From Micromonospora pattaloongensis (GTDB lineage: Bacteria > Actinomycetota > Actinomycetes > Mycobacteriales > Micromonosporaceae): a stretch of DNA of 64,000 bases. Below are positions 56,690-64,000 of this stretch, one piece after another. The translations under genes were made by a program, and so were the position numbers. The stretch covers positions 372,001-436,000 of the forward strand of contig NZ_FNPH01000002.1 of assembly GCF_900107255.1 (NCBI RefSeq), given 5' to 3'. Below the pieces are notes generated by a model, which did no database searches, was not told the origin of the DNA, and was given only the letters and a program-made list of their open reading frames with translations. Every line of letters starts with the position of its first letter. Positions within the stretch are counted from its first letter, which is position 1.

Positions 56690-58078
56690 TTACGCCGGCA
56701 GCCGCCACACCCCGACCGACGCGTCCCGACGCCGGCAGTGGAGCGTCGTCCCGTCCACCCCGCACCCGCCGCCGGCCGCGGAGACGCCGGTCAGCATCCC
56801 GAGCGTCCGGACGGTCAGCGTCGCCGGATCGAGGCGGGCGACCTGCGCACGCCCGGTCCGCGAGTCGATCCGCACCGCGAGCAGGTCGCCGCGCGGCCCC
56901 GGCCGGTCGGTCCACTGCCACGGGCCGAGCTCGCCGAGGATCTTGCCGGTCGCCGGGTCGACCACGGTGAGCACGCCGGACGCGTCCGGCAGCTCGCGAC
57001 AGAGCCACGGGTTCCGGCATCCGGAGCCGGGATTCCAGGCGAGCATGCGCGCACCGATCCGGATGGGCGGCATGAGGTGGGCGTGGGACCAGCGGATCCG
57101 CCCGTCGCGCGGATCCAGCACCCGCAGGCCACCCTCGTCGAAATCCTGCACGCAGACGGCGTCGCCGCACGCGGACACATACGAGCGGCCGGACGCGTCC
57201 AGTGGCCTGGTCCAGCGCCGCTCCAGCCGGTCCAGCCCGTAGGCCGTGACCGTTCCCCGCTCGTCGTCGCGGAGCAGCAGCAGCCCGCCGGCGACGTCGA
57301 CGCCGAGCAGCTGCGGGTCGACGCGCTCGCCCGGCAGCGCGACCGCGCGGACGGTGGTCCCGGTCTCCACGTCGTGCACCGCGAGCCGGTTCGGCGGCGC
57401 GATCGTGATCATCGCCCGCACCTGCTCGTCGTCGAAGTCGAACGCCACCCGGCCGCCCGCGGCGAGCGACCATCGGACCGCGCCGGTGCGCGGACTCAGC
57501 GCGGCGTACCGGGCCGCCGCGTCGGGCGCCGAGCGCGGACTGGACAGCCCCAGCAGCACGAGGCCGCCGGGGGTACGGCCTATCGCGTGTCCCGGGCGGC
57601 GCCACAGCGTCGTCCCGGAGCGCACGTCGAGCGCCGCCGTCGCGAACCCGGAATCGACGCCCGGCGTCGCCGCGGCGGTCATCACCAGCGTCTCCCCGAC
57701 GATCCGGGAATCGATAGCGCCGGAGCCACGCACCCGGGCGACAGGCAGCGGCACCCGCCACAGCGGCCGGGCGTCGGGCAGCCGGTAGGCGGCGATCGAC
57801 GGCTCGGCGACCATCCCGCTCGGGTCGACGCGCTCCGCCGGGTCGATGACGAAGAGACGGTCGCCGGCCGCGACCGTCTGCGCGCCCAGCCGGGCCGGGA
57901 TCGTCGCCTCGGGCAGCGGGCCGGACCGTGGCCCGCCGCCGGCCATCGTCGCGAGCACGAGCGCGAACAGGCCGCCGGCGGTGAGCCACCGGTTGTCGGC
58001 CCGGCGACCGGGGCGGCGCCGCGGCCCCTCGGGCGGGAGGTCGTCCCGCCCGACCTCGCCGAGCTCGATGACGCCCAC
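56690..58078 (-). CDS. Membrane-anchored PQQ-like beta-propeller protein
   Basis: A 462-residue protein with a basic N-terminus, one span (about 32-47, WLTAGGLFALVLATMAG) and a propeller of PQQ-like repeats: LPDARPLWRVPL, DVRSGTTLWRRPG, SPRTGAVRWSLAAG, LDRLERRWTRPLD, DPRDGRIRWSHAH and DPATGKILGELGPW. Such propellers often act in wall assembly or as protein scaffolds; no cofactor residues for a real PQQ enzyme are seen. GTG 58078 chosen from the acidic VGVIELGEVG start, which lies 11 bases after the dxs stop; operon with dxs is possible. Confidence 0.8.
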   Translation of the reverse strand: MGVIELGEVGRDDLPPEGPRRRPGRRADNRWLTAGGLFALVLATMAGGGPRSGPLPEATIPARLGAQTVAAGDRLFVIDPAERVDPSGMVAEPSIAAYRLPDARPLWRVPLPVARVRGSGAIDSRIVGETLVMTAAATPGVDSGFATAALDVRSGTTLWRRPGHAIGRTPGGLVLLGLSSPRSAPDAAARYAALSPRTGAVRWSLAAGGRVAFDFDDEQVRAMITIAPPNRLAVHDVETGTTVRAVALPGERVDPQLLGVDVAGGLLLLRDDERGTVTAYGLDRLERRWTRPLDASGRSYVSACGDAVCVQDFDEGGLRVLDPRDGRIRWSHAHLMPPIRIGARMLAWNPGSGCRNPWLCRELPDASGVLTVVDPATGKILGELGPWQWTDRPGPRGDLLAVRIDSRTGRAQVARLDPATLTVRTLGMLTGVSAAGGGCGVDGTTLHCRRRDASVGVWRLPA

Positions 58079-58089
58079 CGGCGTAACGG

Positions 58090-60024
58090 TCAGCGGCGGG
58101 CGTCGATCACCGACTCCACCGGGTCGTCCAGACCGGAGACCCAGCCGGTGATGTCCCGGGCCACGTCCTGGGCGGTCAGCCGGAGGTCGGCGAGGATCTG
58201 CGTACGGGTGCCGTGCGGGTGCCAGTCCGCGGGCACGCCGAGGTCCCGCAGCGGCACCCGGACGTCGGCGTCGCGCAGCGCCTTGGCGAGCGCGTCCCCG
58301 ACGCCGCCGTTGCGGACGCCGTCCTCGACGCTGACCACGAGTCGGTGCGCGGCGGCCATCGTCACCAGCTCGTCGGCGACCGGCCGGACCCAACGCGGGT
58401 CGACCACGGTGACGCCGTAGCCCTGCTCGGCGACCCGGCCCGCCACCTCGACCCCGAGGTGCGCGAACGCACCGGCCGCGACCAACAGCACGTCCTTGCG
58501 CGGCGACTCGGCGAGCACGTCCACCGGCCCGACCCGGCGCAGCGCCGGCAGGTCGGGCGCGACCGAACCGGTCGGGAAGCGCACGATCGTCGGCCCGTCC
58601 TCGACCGCGACGGCCTCGCGCAGCTCCTCGCGGAGCGTGGCGGCGTCCCGGGGCGCCGCGATGCGCAGCCCGGGGACGGCCCCGAAGACCGCCATGTCCC
58701 AGATGCCGTAGTGGCTCGGGCCGTCCGGACCGGTGATGCCGGCCCGGTCGAGCACGAAGGTCACCGGCAGCTTGTGCATCGCCACGTCGAGCAGCACCTG
58801 GTCGAAGGCGCGGTTGAGGAACGTCGCGTAGACCGCGACCACGGGGTGCAGGCCGCCCATCGCCAGGCCGGCCGCCGAGGTGGCGGCGTGCTGCTCGGCG
58901 ATGCCGACGTCGTACACCCGCTCGGGGTACTTGCGGGCCAGCGACGCGATGCCGGTCGGCTCCGCCATCGCGGCGGTGATCCCGACCACGTCGGGGCGTT
59001 CGTCGGCGATCGCGACCAGCTCGTCGGCGAAGACGTGCGTCCACTTCACGGAGGGGGCGGCCAGCAGCTTGCCGGTCTCCACGTCGAAGGCGCTGCCCGG
59101 CCCGTGCAGGCAGTCCGCCTCGTCCTCCTCGGCCGGGCGGTAGCCGTACCCCTTGCGCGTGACGGCGTGCACGATCACCGGGCCGCCGAAGCCCTTGGCG
59201 CGGCGCAGCGCCGACTCGACCGCGGCCACGTCGTGGCCGTCGATCGGCCCGACGTACTTCAGGCCGAGGTCCTCGAACATCGTCTGCGGGGCGACCGCGT
59301 CCTTGATCCCCCTCTTGACCGCGTGCAGCACCTCGTAGACCGGCTTGCCCACCAGCGGCGTCGCGCCCAGCGACTCCTTCACGAGGTCGAGCACCTTCTC
59401 GTAGCCGGGGTTGAGCCGCAGCGTGGAGAGGTGGTCGGCGAGGCCGCCGATGGTCGGCGCGTAGGACCGGCCGTTGTCGTTGACGACGATGATCAGCGGG
59501 TTGCCGGCGCCGGCGATGTTGTTCAGCGCCTCCCAGCACATGCCGCCGGTCAGCGCGCCGTCGCCGACGACGGCGACCACCGCGCGGTCCTCGCCGCGCA
59601 GCGCGTACGCCTTGGCCAGCCCGTCGGCGTAGGAGAGCGCGGTCGAGGCGTGCGAGTTCTCGATCAGGTCGTGCTCGCTCTCCGCCCGGCTCGGGTAGCC
59701 CGAGAGGCCGCCCCGCTGGCGGAGCTGGTCGAAGCCCTCCTGCCGGCCGGTCACGATCTTGTGCACGTACGCCTGGTGACCGGTGTCGAACAGGAAGCGG
59801 TCCCGGGGCGAGTCGAAGACGCGGTGCATGGCCAGGGTGAGCTCGACGACACCGAGGTTGGGCCCGAGGTGCCCGCCCGTACGGGAGACCTTCGCCACCA
59901 GGAAGTCGCGGATCTCGGCGGCGAGCCGCGTCAGCTGCGCGACGGACATCCGCTTGACGTCCTGCGGGCCACGCACCGTCGCCAGCAGTCGACCGTCAGT
60001 GACCGATCCCTCGTCCAGACTCAT
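58090..60024 (-). CDS. dxs: 1-deoxy-D-xylulose-5-phosphate synthase
   Basis: A 644-residue thiamine-diphosphate enzyme, first step of the MEP route to isoprenoids. Marks: [16 protein letters not shown] with the His, [16 protein letters not shown], the cofactor motif [34 protein letters not shown], then [18 protein letters not shown] and the transketolase C-terminal domain. The ATG overlaps the stop of a 24-codon upstream frame (ATGA), so its translation may depend on that frame. Confidence 0.96.
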   Translation of the reverse strand: MSLDEGSVTDGRLLATVRGPQDVKRMSVAQLTRLAAEIRDFLVAKVSRTGGHLGPNLGVVELTLAMHRVFDSPRDRFLFDTGHQAYVHKIVTGRQEGFDQLRQRGGLSGYPSRAESEHDLIENSHASTALSYADGLAKAYALRGEDRAVVAVVGDGALTGGMCWEALNNIAGAGNPLIIVVNDNGRSYAPTIGGLADHLSTLRLNPGYEKVLDLVKESLGATPLVGKPVYEVLHAVKRGIKDAVAPQTMFEDLGLKYVGPIDGHDVAAVESALRRAKGFGGPVIVHAVTRKGYGYRPAEEDEADCLHGPGSAFDVETGKLLAAPSVKWTHVFADELVAIADERPDVVGITAAMAEPTGIASLARKYPERVYDVGIAEQHAATSAAGLAMGGLHPVVAVYATFLNRAFDQVLLDVAMHKLPVTFVLDRAGITGPDGPSHYGIWDMAVFGAVPGLRIAAPRDAATLREELREAVAVEDGPTIVRFPTGSVAPDLPALRRVGPVDVLAESPRKDVLLVAAGAFAHLGVEVAGRVAEQGYGVTVVDPRWVRPVADELVTMAAAHRLVVSVEDGVRNGGVGDALAKALRDADVRVPLRDLGVPADWHPHGTRTQILADLRLTAQDVARDITGWVSGLDDPVESVIDARR

Positions 60025-60095
60025 GCGGCCACCTCGCTGCCCGTCGTGCCGGCCGCCGGGGTGAGCTGGCCGATCCGCTCGCTACGCTCGCTCAT
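60021..60095 (-). CDS. 24-codon upstream frame coupled to dxs
   Basis: ATG at 60095, [13 protein letters not shown]..., TGA at 60023-60021 overlapping the dxs ATG. The first part comes from the GAGCGAGCG...GAGCGA spacer repeat seen in related genomes. It could be a leader peptide that controls dxs or simply the result of a repeat inserted in front of the gene; conservation would decide. I would not call it a proven gene. Confidence 0.4.
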   Translation of the reverse strand: MSERSERIGQLTPAAGTTGSEVAA

Positions 60096-60232
60096 GACCG
60101 CCGAGTCTATCGGGACGGTCGCACCCCCGCCCCGGGCGAGAGCATCGCCTCACCGCGGCACCCCGGGCCGGTAATCGACGACGGTGCTCCCGCCCGGGAT
60201 GATCGACGGCCCCGGCGGACGCCGGGCAACCG

Positions 60233-61405
60233 TCACCGGCCGACCCGCAGCCGCCGCGGCGGCGACGCGGCCCGCGGCGGCAGCCGCAGCGGGGCCGCCC
60301 CCGGCGTCCACGACCCGAGTACGGCGCCCGCCCGGGCCCCGGTCACCGACGGCAGCGCGCCGGGCAGCCCGTGCCAGGAGAGCCACCCGAGCAGCGCGAA
60401 CGCGTACGCCTCCTTCGCCCGGGCCGGCACCCCCAGCTCGCCGGTGTCGCGCAGCCGCCAGCGCCCCGCGGCCAGCTCACGCAGCCGCGCCATCAGCACC
60501 GGGTTGCGCACCCCGCCGCCGGCGGCGATCACCTCGGTCACCCCGTGCCGTGCGCACTCCGCGGTGACGGTCCGGGCGGCGAGCTCGGTCAGCGTGGCGA
60601 GCACGTCGTCCGCGGGCGGCGCCCCGTCGAGCGCGTCGAGCCGGGCGTCGAGGTAGCCGTCGTGGAACAGTTCCTTCCCGGTGGACTTCGGCGCCGGTCG
60701 GGCGTAGAACGGCTCGGCGAGCAGCAACTCCAGCAGCGGCTCGTGCACCCGGCCCCGGGCGGCGTGCCGACCGTCCACATCGCACGGTTCACGATAGAAG
60801 CGTCGGGCGGCGGCGTCGAGCAGGGCGTTGGCCGGGCCGATGTCGTACCCGATCGGTGGGGCCGGCGGCGCGACCACGGTGAGGTTGGCGATCCCGCCGA
60901 GGTTGAGCGCCGCGCGCGGCGCCGGCCGGTCGCCACCGTCCCCGAGCAGCAGCGCGTCGAAGACCGGGACCAGCGGCGCGCCCTGACCGCCGGCCGCGAT
61001 GTCCGCCGAGCGCAGGTCCGACAGCACGGGTACGCCGGTGCGCGCCGCGATCCAGGCCGGCGCGCCGAGCTGCAGGGTCCCGTGTGCCCGTCCGCCGGCG
61101 ACCCAGTGGAAGACCGTCTGCCCGTGCGACACGATCAGATCGGCGCCGCCGGCCAGCTCGACGCCGACCGCGGCGGCGTCCGCGAACCGCTGCCCGAGCC
61201 GGGTGTCGAGCCGGCAGACCGCCTCGATCGTGGTGCCGGCCGGCGGGAGCAGGCCGGCGATCGCGCCCCGCAGCTCGTCGTCGTACGGCAGGCTCCGGTG
61301 CCCCAGCGGGGCCAGCCGGAGCGTGTCGCCGGCACGGTCGAACTCGGCCGCGGCCACGTCGACGCCGTCGTGGGAGGTGCCCGACATCAGACCGACGATC
61401 CGCAC
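60233..61405 (-). CDS. anmK: Anhydro-N-acetylmuramic acid kinase
   Basis: A 390-residue sugar kinase that opens and phosphorylates anhydro-MurNAc from cell-wall turnover to MurNAc-6-phosphate. Marks: MRIVGLMSGTSHDGVDVAAAEF at the start (ATP loop), SHGQTVFHW, LNLGGIANLTVV, DIGPANALLDAA, and STGKELFHDGYLDARL, with AAGGGVRNPVLMARL near the end. The region upstream holds an AT-rich palindrome likely to control it. The gene is alone in its transcript. Confidence 0.94.
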   Translation of the reverse strand: MRIVGLMSGTSHDGVDVAAAEFDRAGDTLRLAPLGHRSLPYDDELRGAIAGLLPPAGTTIEAVCRLDTRLGQRFADAAAVGVELAGGADLIVSHGQTVFHWVAGGRAHGTLQLGAPAWIAARTGVPVLSDLRSADIAAGGQGAPLVPVFDALLLGDGGDRPAPRAALNLGGIANLTVVAPPAPPIGYDIGPANALLDAAARRFYREPCDVDGRHAARGRVHEPLLELLLAEPFYARPAPKSTGKELFHDGYLDARLDALDGAPPADDVLATLTELAARTVTAECARHGVTEVIAAGGGVRNPVLMARLRELAAGRWRLRDTGELGVPARAKEAYAFALLGWLSWHGLPGALPSVTGARAGAVLGSWTPGAAPLRLPPRAASPPRRLRVGR

Positions 61406-61512
61406 CCCGGTGACCCTAGCGCCGGGAACGGCTCGGCGGCCGGCCGCGTCGTCCCGCCGTTGAAGCGCAAGCGGCGCGGTCCACCGACGTTGTCGGTCGA
61501 CGGCACCGACGC

Positions 61513-61569
61513 TGGATGAGGAATATGCCGGTCAGGCATATTTATTGACTCTCCGGTATATCCCTCATC
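61513..61569 (-). promoter_or_regulatory. AT-rich island with nested inverted repeats upstream of anmK
   Basis: AATATGCC (61521-61528) pairs with GGCATATT (61534-61541) over a five-base spacer. An outer pair, GGATGAGGAATATGCC (61513-61528) and GGTATATCCCTCATCC (61554-61569), is complementary apart from two bases, so the left half can pair with either partner. Three ATAT-CC half-sites in 57 bp, in a genome of over 70 percent GC. Probably an operator and promoter for anmK, about 110-160 bases upstream of its start. Confidence 0.65.
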
Positions 61570-61671
61570 CGCTCACGTGTCGGCGGCGACGCTCGACCAG
61601 CAGGCCCTCCGTCATCACCGTCCCGCGGTGTGCGGACCCCGACGGGCGCTCCGGTCACACCCGTCCCGCAG

Positions 61672-62919
61672 TCAGGACGGCGGGAGGAGCAGGCCCACGC
61701 ACTCCAGGTGCTGGGTCATCGGGAAGCAGTCGTAGCCGCGCAGCGCCGCCAGCCGCCAGCCGGCCTCCCGGAAGGTGCGCACGTCGCGGGCGAACGCGGC
61801 CGGGTCGCAGGCGACGTATCCGACGGCCCGGGGCCGCGCGCCGACGAGCGCCCGCACCACCCGCGCCCCCGCACCGCTGCGCGGCGGGTCCAGCACCACC
61901 AGATCGACCGGTCCGGTGATCCGGCGGCGCTCCAGCGCGCTCTCCACCCGCGCCGCCACGATCTCCACCTGCGGCAGGTCCCGCAGGTTGTCGCGGGCCG
62001 CGGCCACGCCCAGCGGCGCCGACTCCACCAGCGTCACCCGGCCCGCCGGGCCGACCCGCCCGGCCAGCGCGGCCGCGAAGAGCCCCGCCCCGCCGTACAG
62101 GTCCCAGGCGGACTCCCCCTCGCGCGGCTCCACCAGCTCCAGCACGGCGTTGACCAGCGTGTCCGGCGCGGCCGGGTGCACCTGCCAGAACGCCTCCGCC
62201 GGCACGCGCCACCGGCGGCCGGCGGCACGCTCGCGGACCTCCTCGGGGCCGTCGACCGCGCTGACGGTCTCCCCGGAGACCGCCCGGACCGCGACGTCCC
62301 CGCCGGAGGACGCGACGGTCTCGACCGCGTCCCCGGTCGGCCAGCGCCGCCCGGTCGGCGGCAACACCGGCAGCTGCTGGATCGCCGGATGCGCGATCAG
62401 GCAACGGTCGATCGGGACCACCTCGTGCGAGCGGTGCTTGAGCAGCCCGGCCCGGCCGGCGGCGTCGATCGCGTACCGCACCCGCGAGCGCCAGCCCAAC
62501 GGCCCGCCCGGCAGCGCCTCCACGCGTGGCGCCAGCGCCTCGATCTCGTCCGGCGCCAGCCCGCCCAGCCGCGCCAGCTGCTCCCGCAACACCGCGCTCT
62601 TCCAGTCCAGCTGCGCGGCCGGGGTCGCGTGCTGCAGGTCGCATCCGCCGCAGACGCCGGGCCGCGCGTACGGGCAGGGCGGGGTGACGCGGTCCGGTGA
62701 CGCCTCGAGGATCTCGACCGCGTCGGCGCGCCGGTAAGCCCGGTGCACCTCGGTGATCTCGGCGACCACGCGTTCCCCCGGCAGCGCGTGCCGGACGAAG
62801 ATGACGTGACCGTCGAGGCGGGCGACGCAGTGTCCGCCGTGCGCCACCGCGCCGACGGTCAACTCCACCCGCTCCGCCTCCTCCGGCGGGGCACCCGTGG
62901 CAGGTCCGGCGGCGGTCAT
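61672..62919 (-). CDS. TrmA/RlmD-type RNA (uracil-5-) methyltransferase
   Basis: A 415-residue methyltransferase with an N-terminal TRAM RNA-binding domain (VELTVGAVAHGGHCVARLDGHVIFVRHALPGERV), iron-sulphur-type cysteines CPYARPGVCGGCDLQH (about 80-95), the AdoMet motif AWDLYGGAGLFAAAL, and the catalytic end VVLDPPRSGAG...VGYVACDPAAFARDV. The catalytic Cys is in VACDPA. RNA target (rRNA or tRNA uracil) not decidable by eye. The start overlaps the stop of the permease gene as ATGA. Confidence 0.92.
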   Translation of the reverse strand: MTAAGPATGAPPEEAERVELTVGAVAHGGHCVARLDGHVIFVRHALPGERVVAEITEVHRAYRRADAVEILEASPDRVTPPCPYARPGVCGGCDLQHATPAAQLDWKSAVLREQLARLGGLAPDEIEALAPRVEALPGGPLGWRSRVRYAIDAAGRAGLLKHRSHEVVPIDRCLIAHPAIQQLPVLPPTGRRWPTGDAVETVASSGGDVAVRAVSGETVSAVDGPEEVRERAAGRRWRVPAEAFWQVHPAAPDTLVNAVLELVEPREGESAWDLYGGAGLFAAALAGRVGPAGRVTLVESAPLGVAAARDNLRDLPQVEIVAARVESALERRRITGPVDLVVLDPPRSGAGARVVRALVGARPRAVGYVACDPAAFARDVRTFREAGWRLAALRGYDCFPMTQHLECVGLLLPPS

Positions 62920-64000
62920 GAGCGCGGCGCCGCGACGTCTTCGGCCGGCGGGGAGGCCGGCCGGCCGGGACCGAGCCCGGCGCGCGGTCCGCGCAACGGG
63001 CCCCGGCTGAGCGTCTCATCGAAGCGGTCCAGGTCCTTGTTCGCCGAGGAGGCGAGCTGCCAGGGCACGCTGGTCACCATCACGCCGGGCTCGAAGAGCA
63101 GCCGCCCCTTGAGCCGCAGCGCGCTCTGGTTGTGCAGCAGGTGCTCCCACCAGTGGCCCACCACGTACTCGGGAATGAAGATGGTGACCACGTCGCGGGG
63201 TGAGTCCCGGCGGATGGACGAGACGAAGTCGATGATCGGCCGGGTGATCTCCCGGTACGGCGAGTCGATGACCGTCAGCGGCACCGGCACCTGCCGGCGT
63301 TCCCACTCGGCCTGCACGGCGCGGGTGTCCTTGTCGTCCACGTTGACGGTCACCGCGGTGATGGTGTCCGGCCGGGTCGCCCGGGCGTACGCGACCGCGC
63401 GGAGCGTGGGCCGGTGCACCTTGCTGACCAGCACGACGGCGTGGTTGCGGGCCGGCAGCACGGGACGCCCCTCGGCCGGCTCCAGCTCCTCGGCGATCAT
63501 GTCGTAGTGCCGGCGGATGCCGAGCATGATCAGGAAGATCACCGCCATCGCGACGATCGCGATCCAGGCGCCGAGCAGGAACTTGGTGATCAGGACCACG
63601 ACCAGCACGGCGCCGGTGAGGGCCATGCCGAAGGTGTTGATCGCGCGGGACCGGTACATCCGCCGCCGGGCCGCCGGGTCGCGCTCGGTGCGCAGCGCCC
63701 GGTTCCAGTGCCGGATCATGCCGGCCTGGGAAAGCGTGAACGAGACGAAGACGCCGACGATGTAGAGCTGGATGAGCCGGGTCACCTCGGCCTGGAACGA
63801 CGCGATCAGCACCATCGCGGCGAGCGCCAGCAGCACGATGCCGTTGGAGAAGGCGAGGCGGTCGCCGCGGGTGTGCAGCTGGCGGGGCAGGTAGCGGTCC
63901 TGGGCGAGGATCGAGCCGAGGACCGGGAAGCCGTTGAAGGCGGTGTTGGCGGCCAGGAAGAGGATCAACGCGGTCATCGCGGCGACGACGTAGAGCAGCA
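62916..64000 (-). CDS. APC-type permease with cytosolic tail (N-terminus outside window)
   Basis: The frame is open beyond the window edge; about 360 residues are seen and the gene begins outside. Six or so membrane segments: ALILFLAANTAFNGFPVL, FSNGIVLLALAAMVLIAS, LIQLYIVGVFVSFTLSQAG, TFGMALTGAVLVVVLITKFL, AWIAIVAMAVIFLIMLGI; the FNGFP motif is common in APC amino-acid/cation permeases. The C-terminal 170 residues are a cytosolic USP-like domain (AVVLVSKVHRPTLRAVAYARATRPDTITAVTVNVD). Substrate unknown; potassium or amino acids are possible. Partner gene: RNA methyltransferase, coupled. Confidence 0.85.
   Translation of the reverse strand, partial: LLYVVAAMTALILFLAANTAFNGFPVLGSILAQDRYLPRQLHTRGDRLAFSNGIVLLALAAMVLIASFQAEVTRLIQLYIVGVFVSFTLSQAGMIRHWNRALRTERDPAARRRMYRSRAINTFGMALTGAVLVVVLITKFLLGAWIAIVAMAVIFLIMLGIRRHYDMIAEELEPAEGRPVLPARNHAVVLVSKVHRPTLRAVAYARATRPDTITAVTVNVDDKDTRAVQAEWERRQVPVPLTVIDSPYREITRPIIDFVSSIRRDSPRDVVTIFIPEYVVGHWWEHLLHNQSALRLKGRLLFEPGVMVTSVPWQLASSANKDLDRFDETLSRGPLRGPRAGLGPGRPASPPAEDVAAPRS

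Noticed and set aside
60209-60227. Terminator after anmK
   Set aside because: GCCCCGGC and GCCGGGC can pair only over about seven bases with a bulge; too weak to list.

Overview
The window is very GC-rich and densely coded, with GTG/TTG starts and many ATGA or GTGA gene overlaps. It looks like the chromosome of a filamentous actinomycete. CebR-type sugar control, the coproporphyrin-type haem genes hemE-hemY-hemQ, an SdpA/DUF2637-type protein, DUF3000 and the hemE-DUF3000-rnd-fadA-fadB order all fit Actinobacteria. Gene content and intergenic repeat style suggest Micromonosporaceae (Micromonospora-like), which is an inference. I see no rRNA, tRNA, CRISPR array, transposase or phage gene.

Left part (1-8.9 kb): the end of an unknown gene, an acyl-CoA dehydrogenase, then a minus-strand cello-oligosaccharide uptake and hydrolysis operon. 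It runs cebE-cebF-cebG-bglC with the LacI-type regulator cebR behind it, and two CebR-like operators lie upstream of cebE. A pRiA4b-ORF3-type protein, a tiny Cys-rich protein and a RibD-type reductase follow.

9-15.5 kb: a plus-strand DNA-end-processing cassette, HerA-like ATPase, SbcD (Mre11), SbcC (Rad50) and a NurA-like nuclease. This is the arrangement known from archaeal end resection and is the most striking system in the window. More DNA-repair genes follow: an AlkA-type glycosylase (21.3 kb), a stand-alone LigC-type ATP-dependent ligase (22.9 kb) and a stand-alone LigD-type polymerase/primase (33.6-34.6 kb).

15.5-21 kb: a spermidine-synthase-like protein, an ECF sigma factor with its zinc-type anti-sigma factor, and a row of secreted or lipid-anchored proteins (COG4315-type lipoprotein, DUF4142 protein, unknown secreted protein), possibly one cell-surface regulon. 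24-33.5 kb: a secreted TAP-like peptidase and a four-gene ABC system with two very large FtsX-type permeases. 34.7-43 kb: small stress and housekeeping genes, the haem operon, and two proline-rich membrane proteins, one a trypsin-like protease. 43-48 kb: RNase D and the fatty-acid beta-oxidation pair fadA-fadB.

48-52 kb: two secreted polymer-degrading enzymes on the minus strand. One is a GH10 xylanase-CBM13-GH62 arabinofuranosidase. The other is a PETase/cutinase-like polyester hydrolase fused to a CBM13. Their CBM13 modules are about 96 percent identical in DNA over 375 bp, so the module was copied recently. 52-64 kb: a DUF2637-HTH protein, a two-component system, a C39-like peptidase, a beta-propeller protein, dxs preceded by a coupled mini-ORF, anmK with an AT-rich palindromic promoter region, an RNA methyltransferase and the end of a cut-off APC-type permease.
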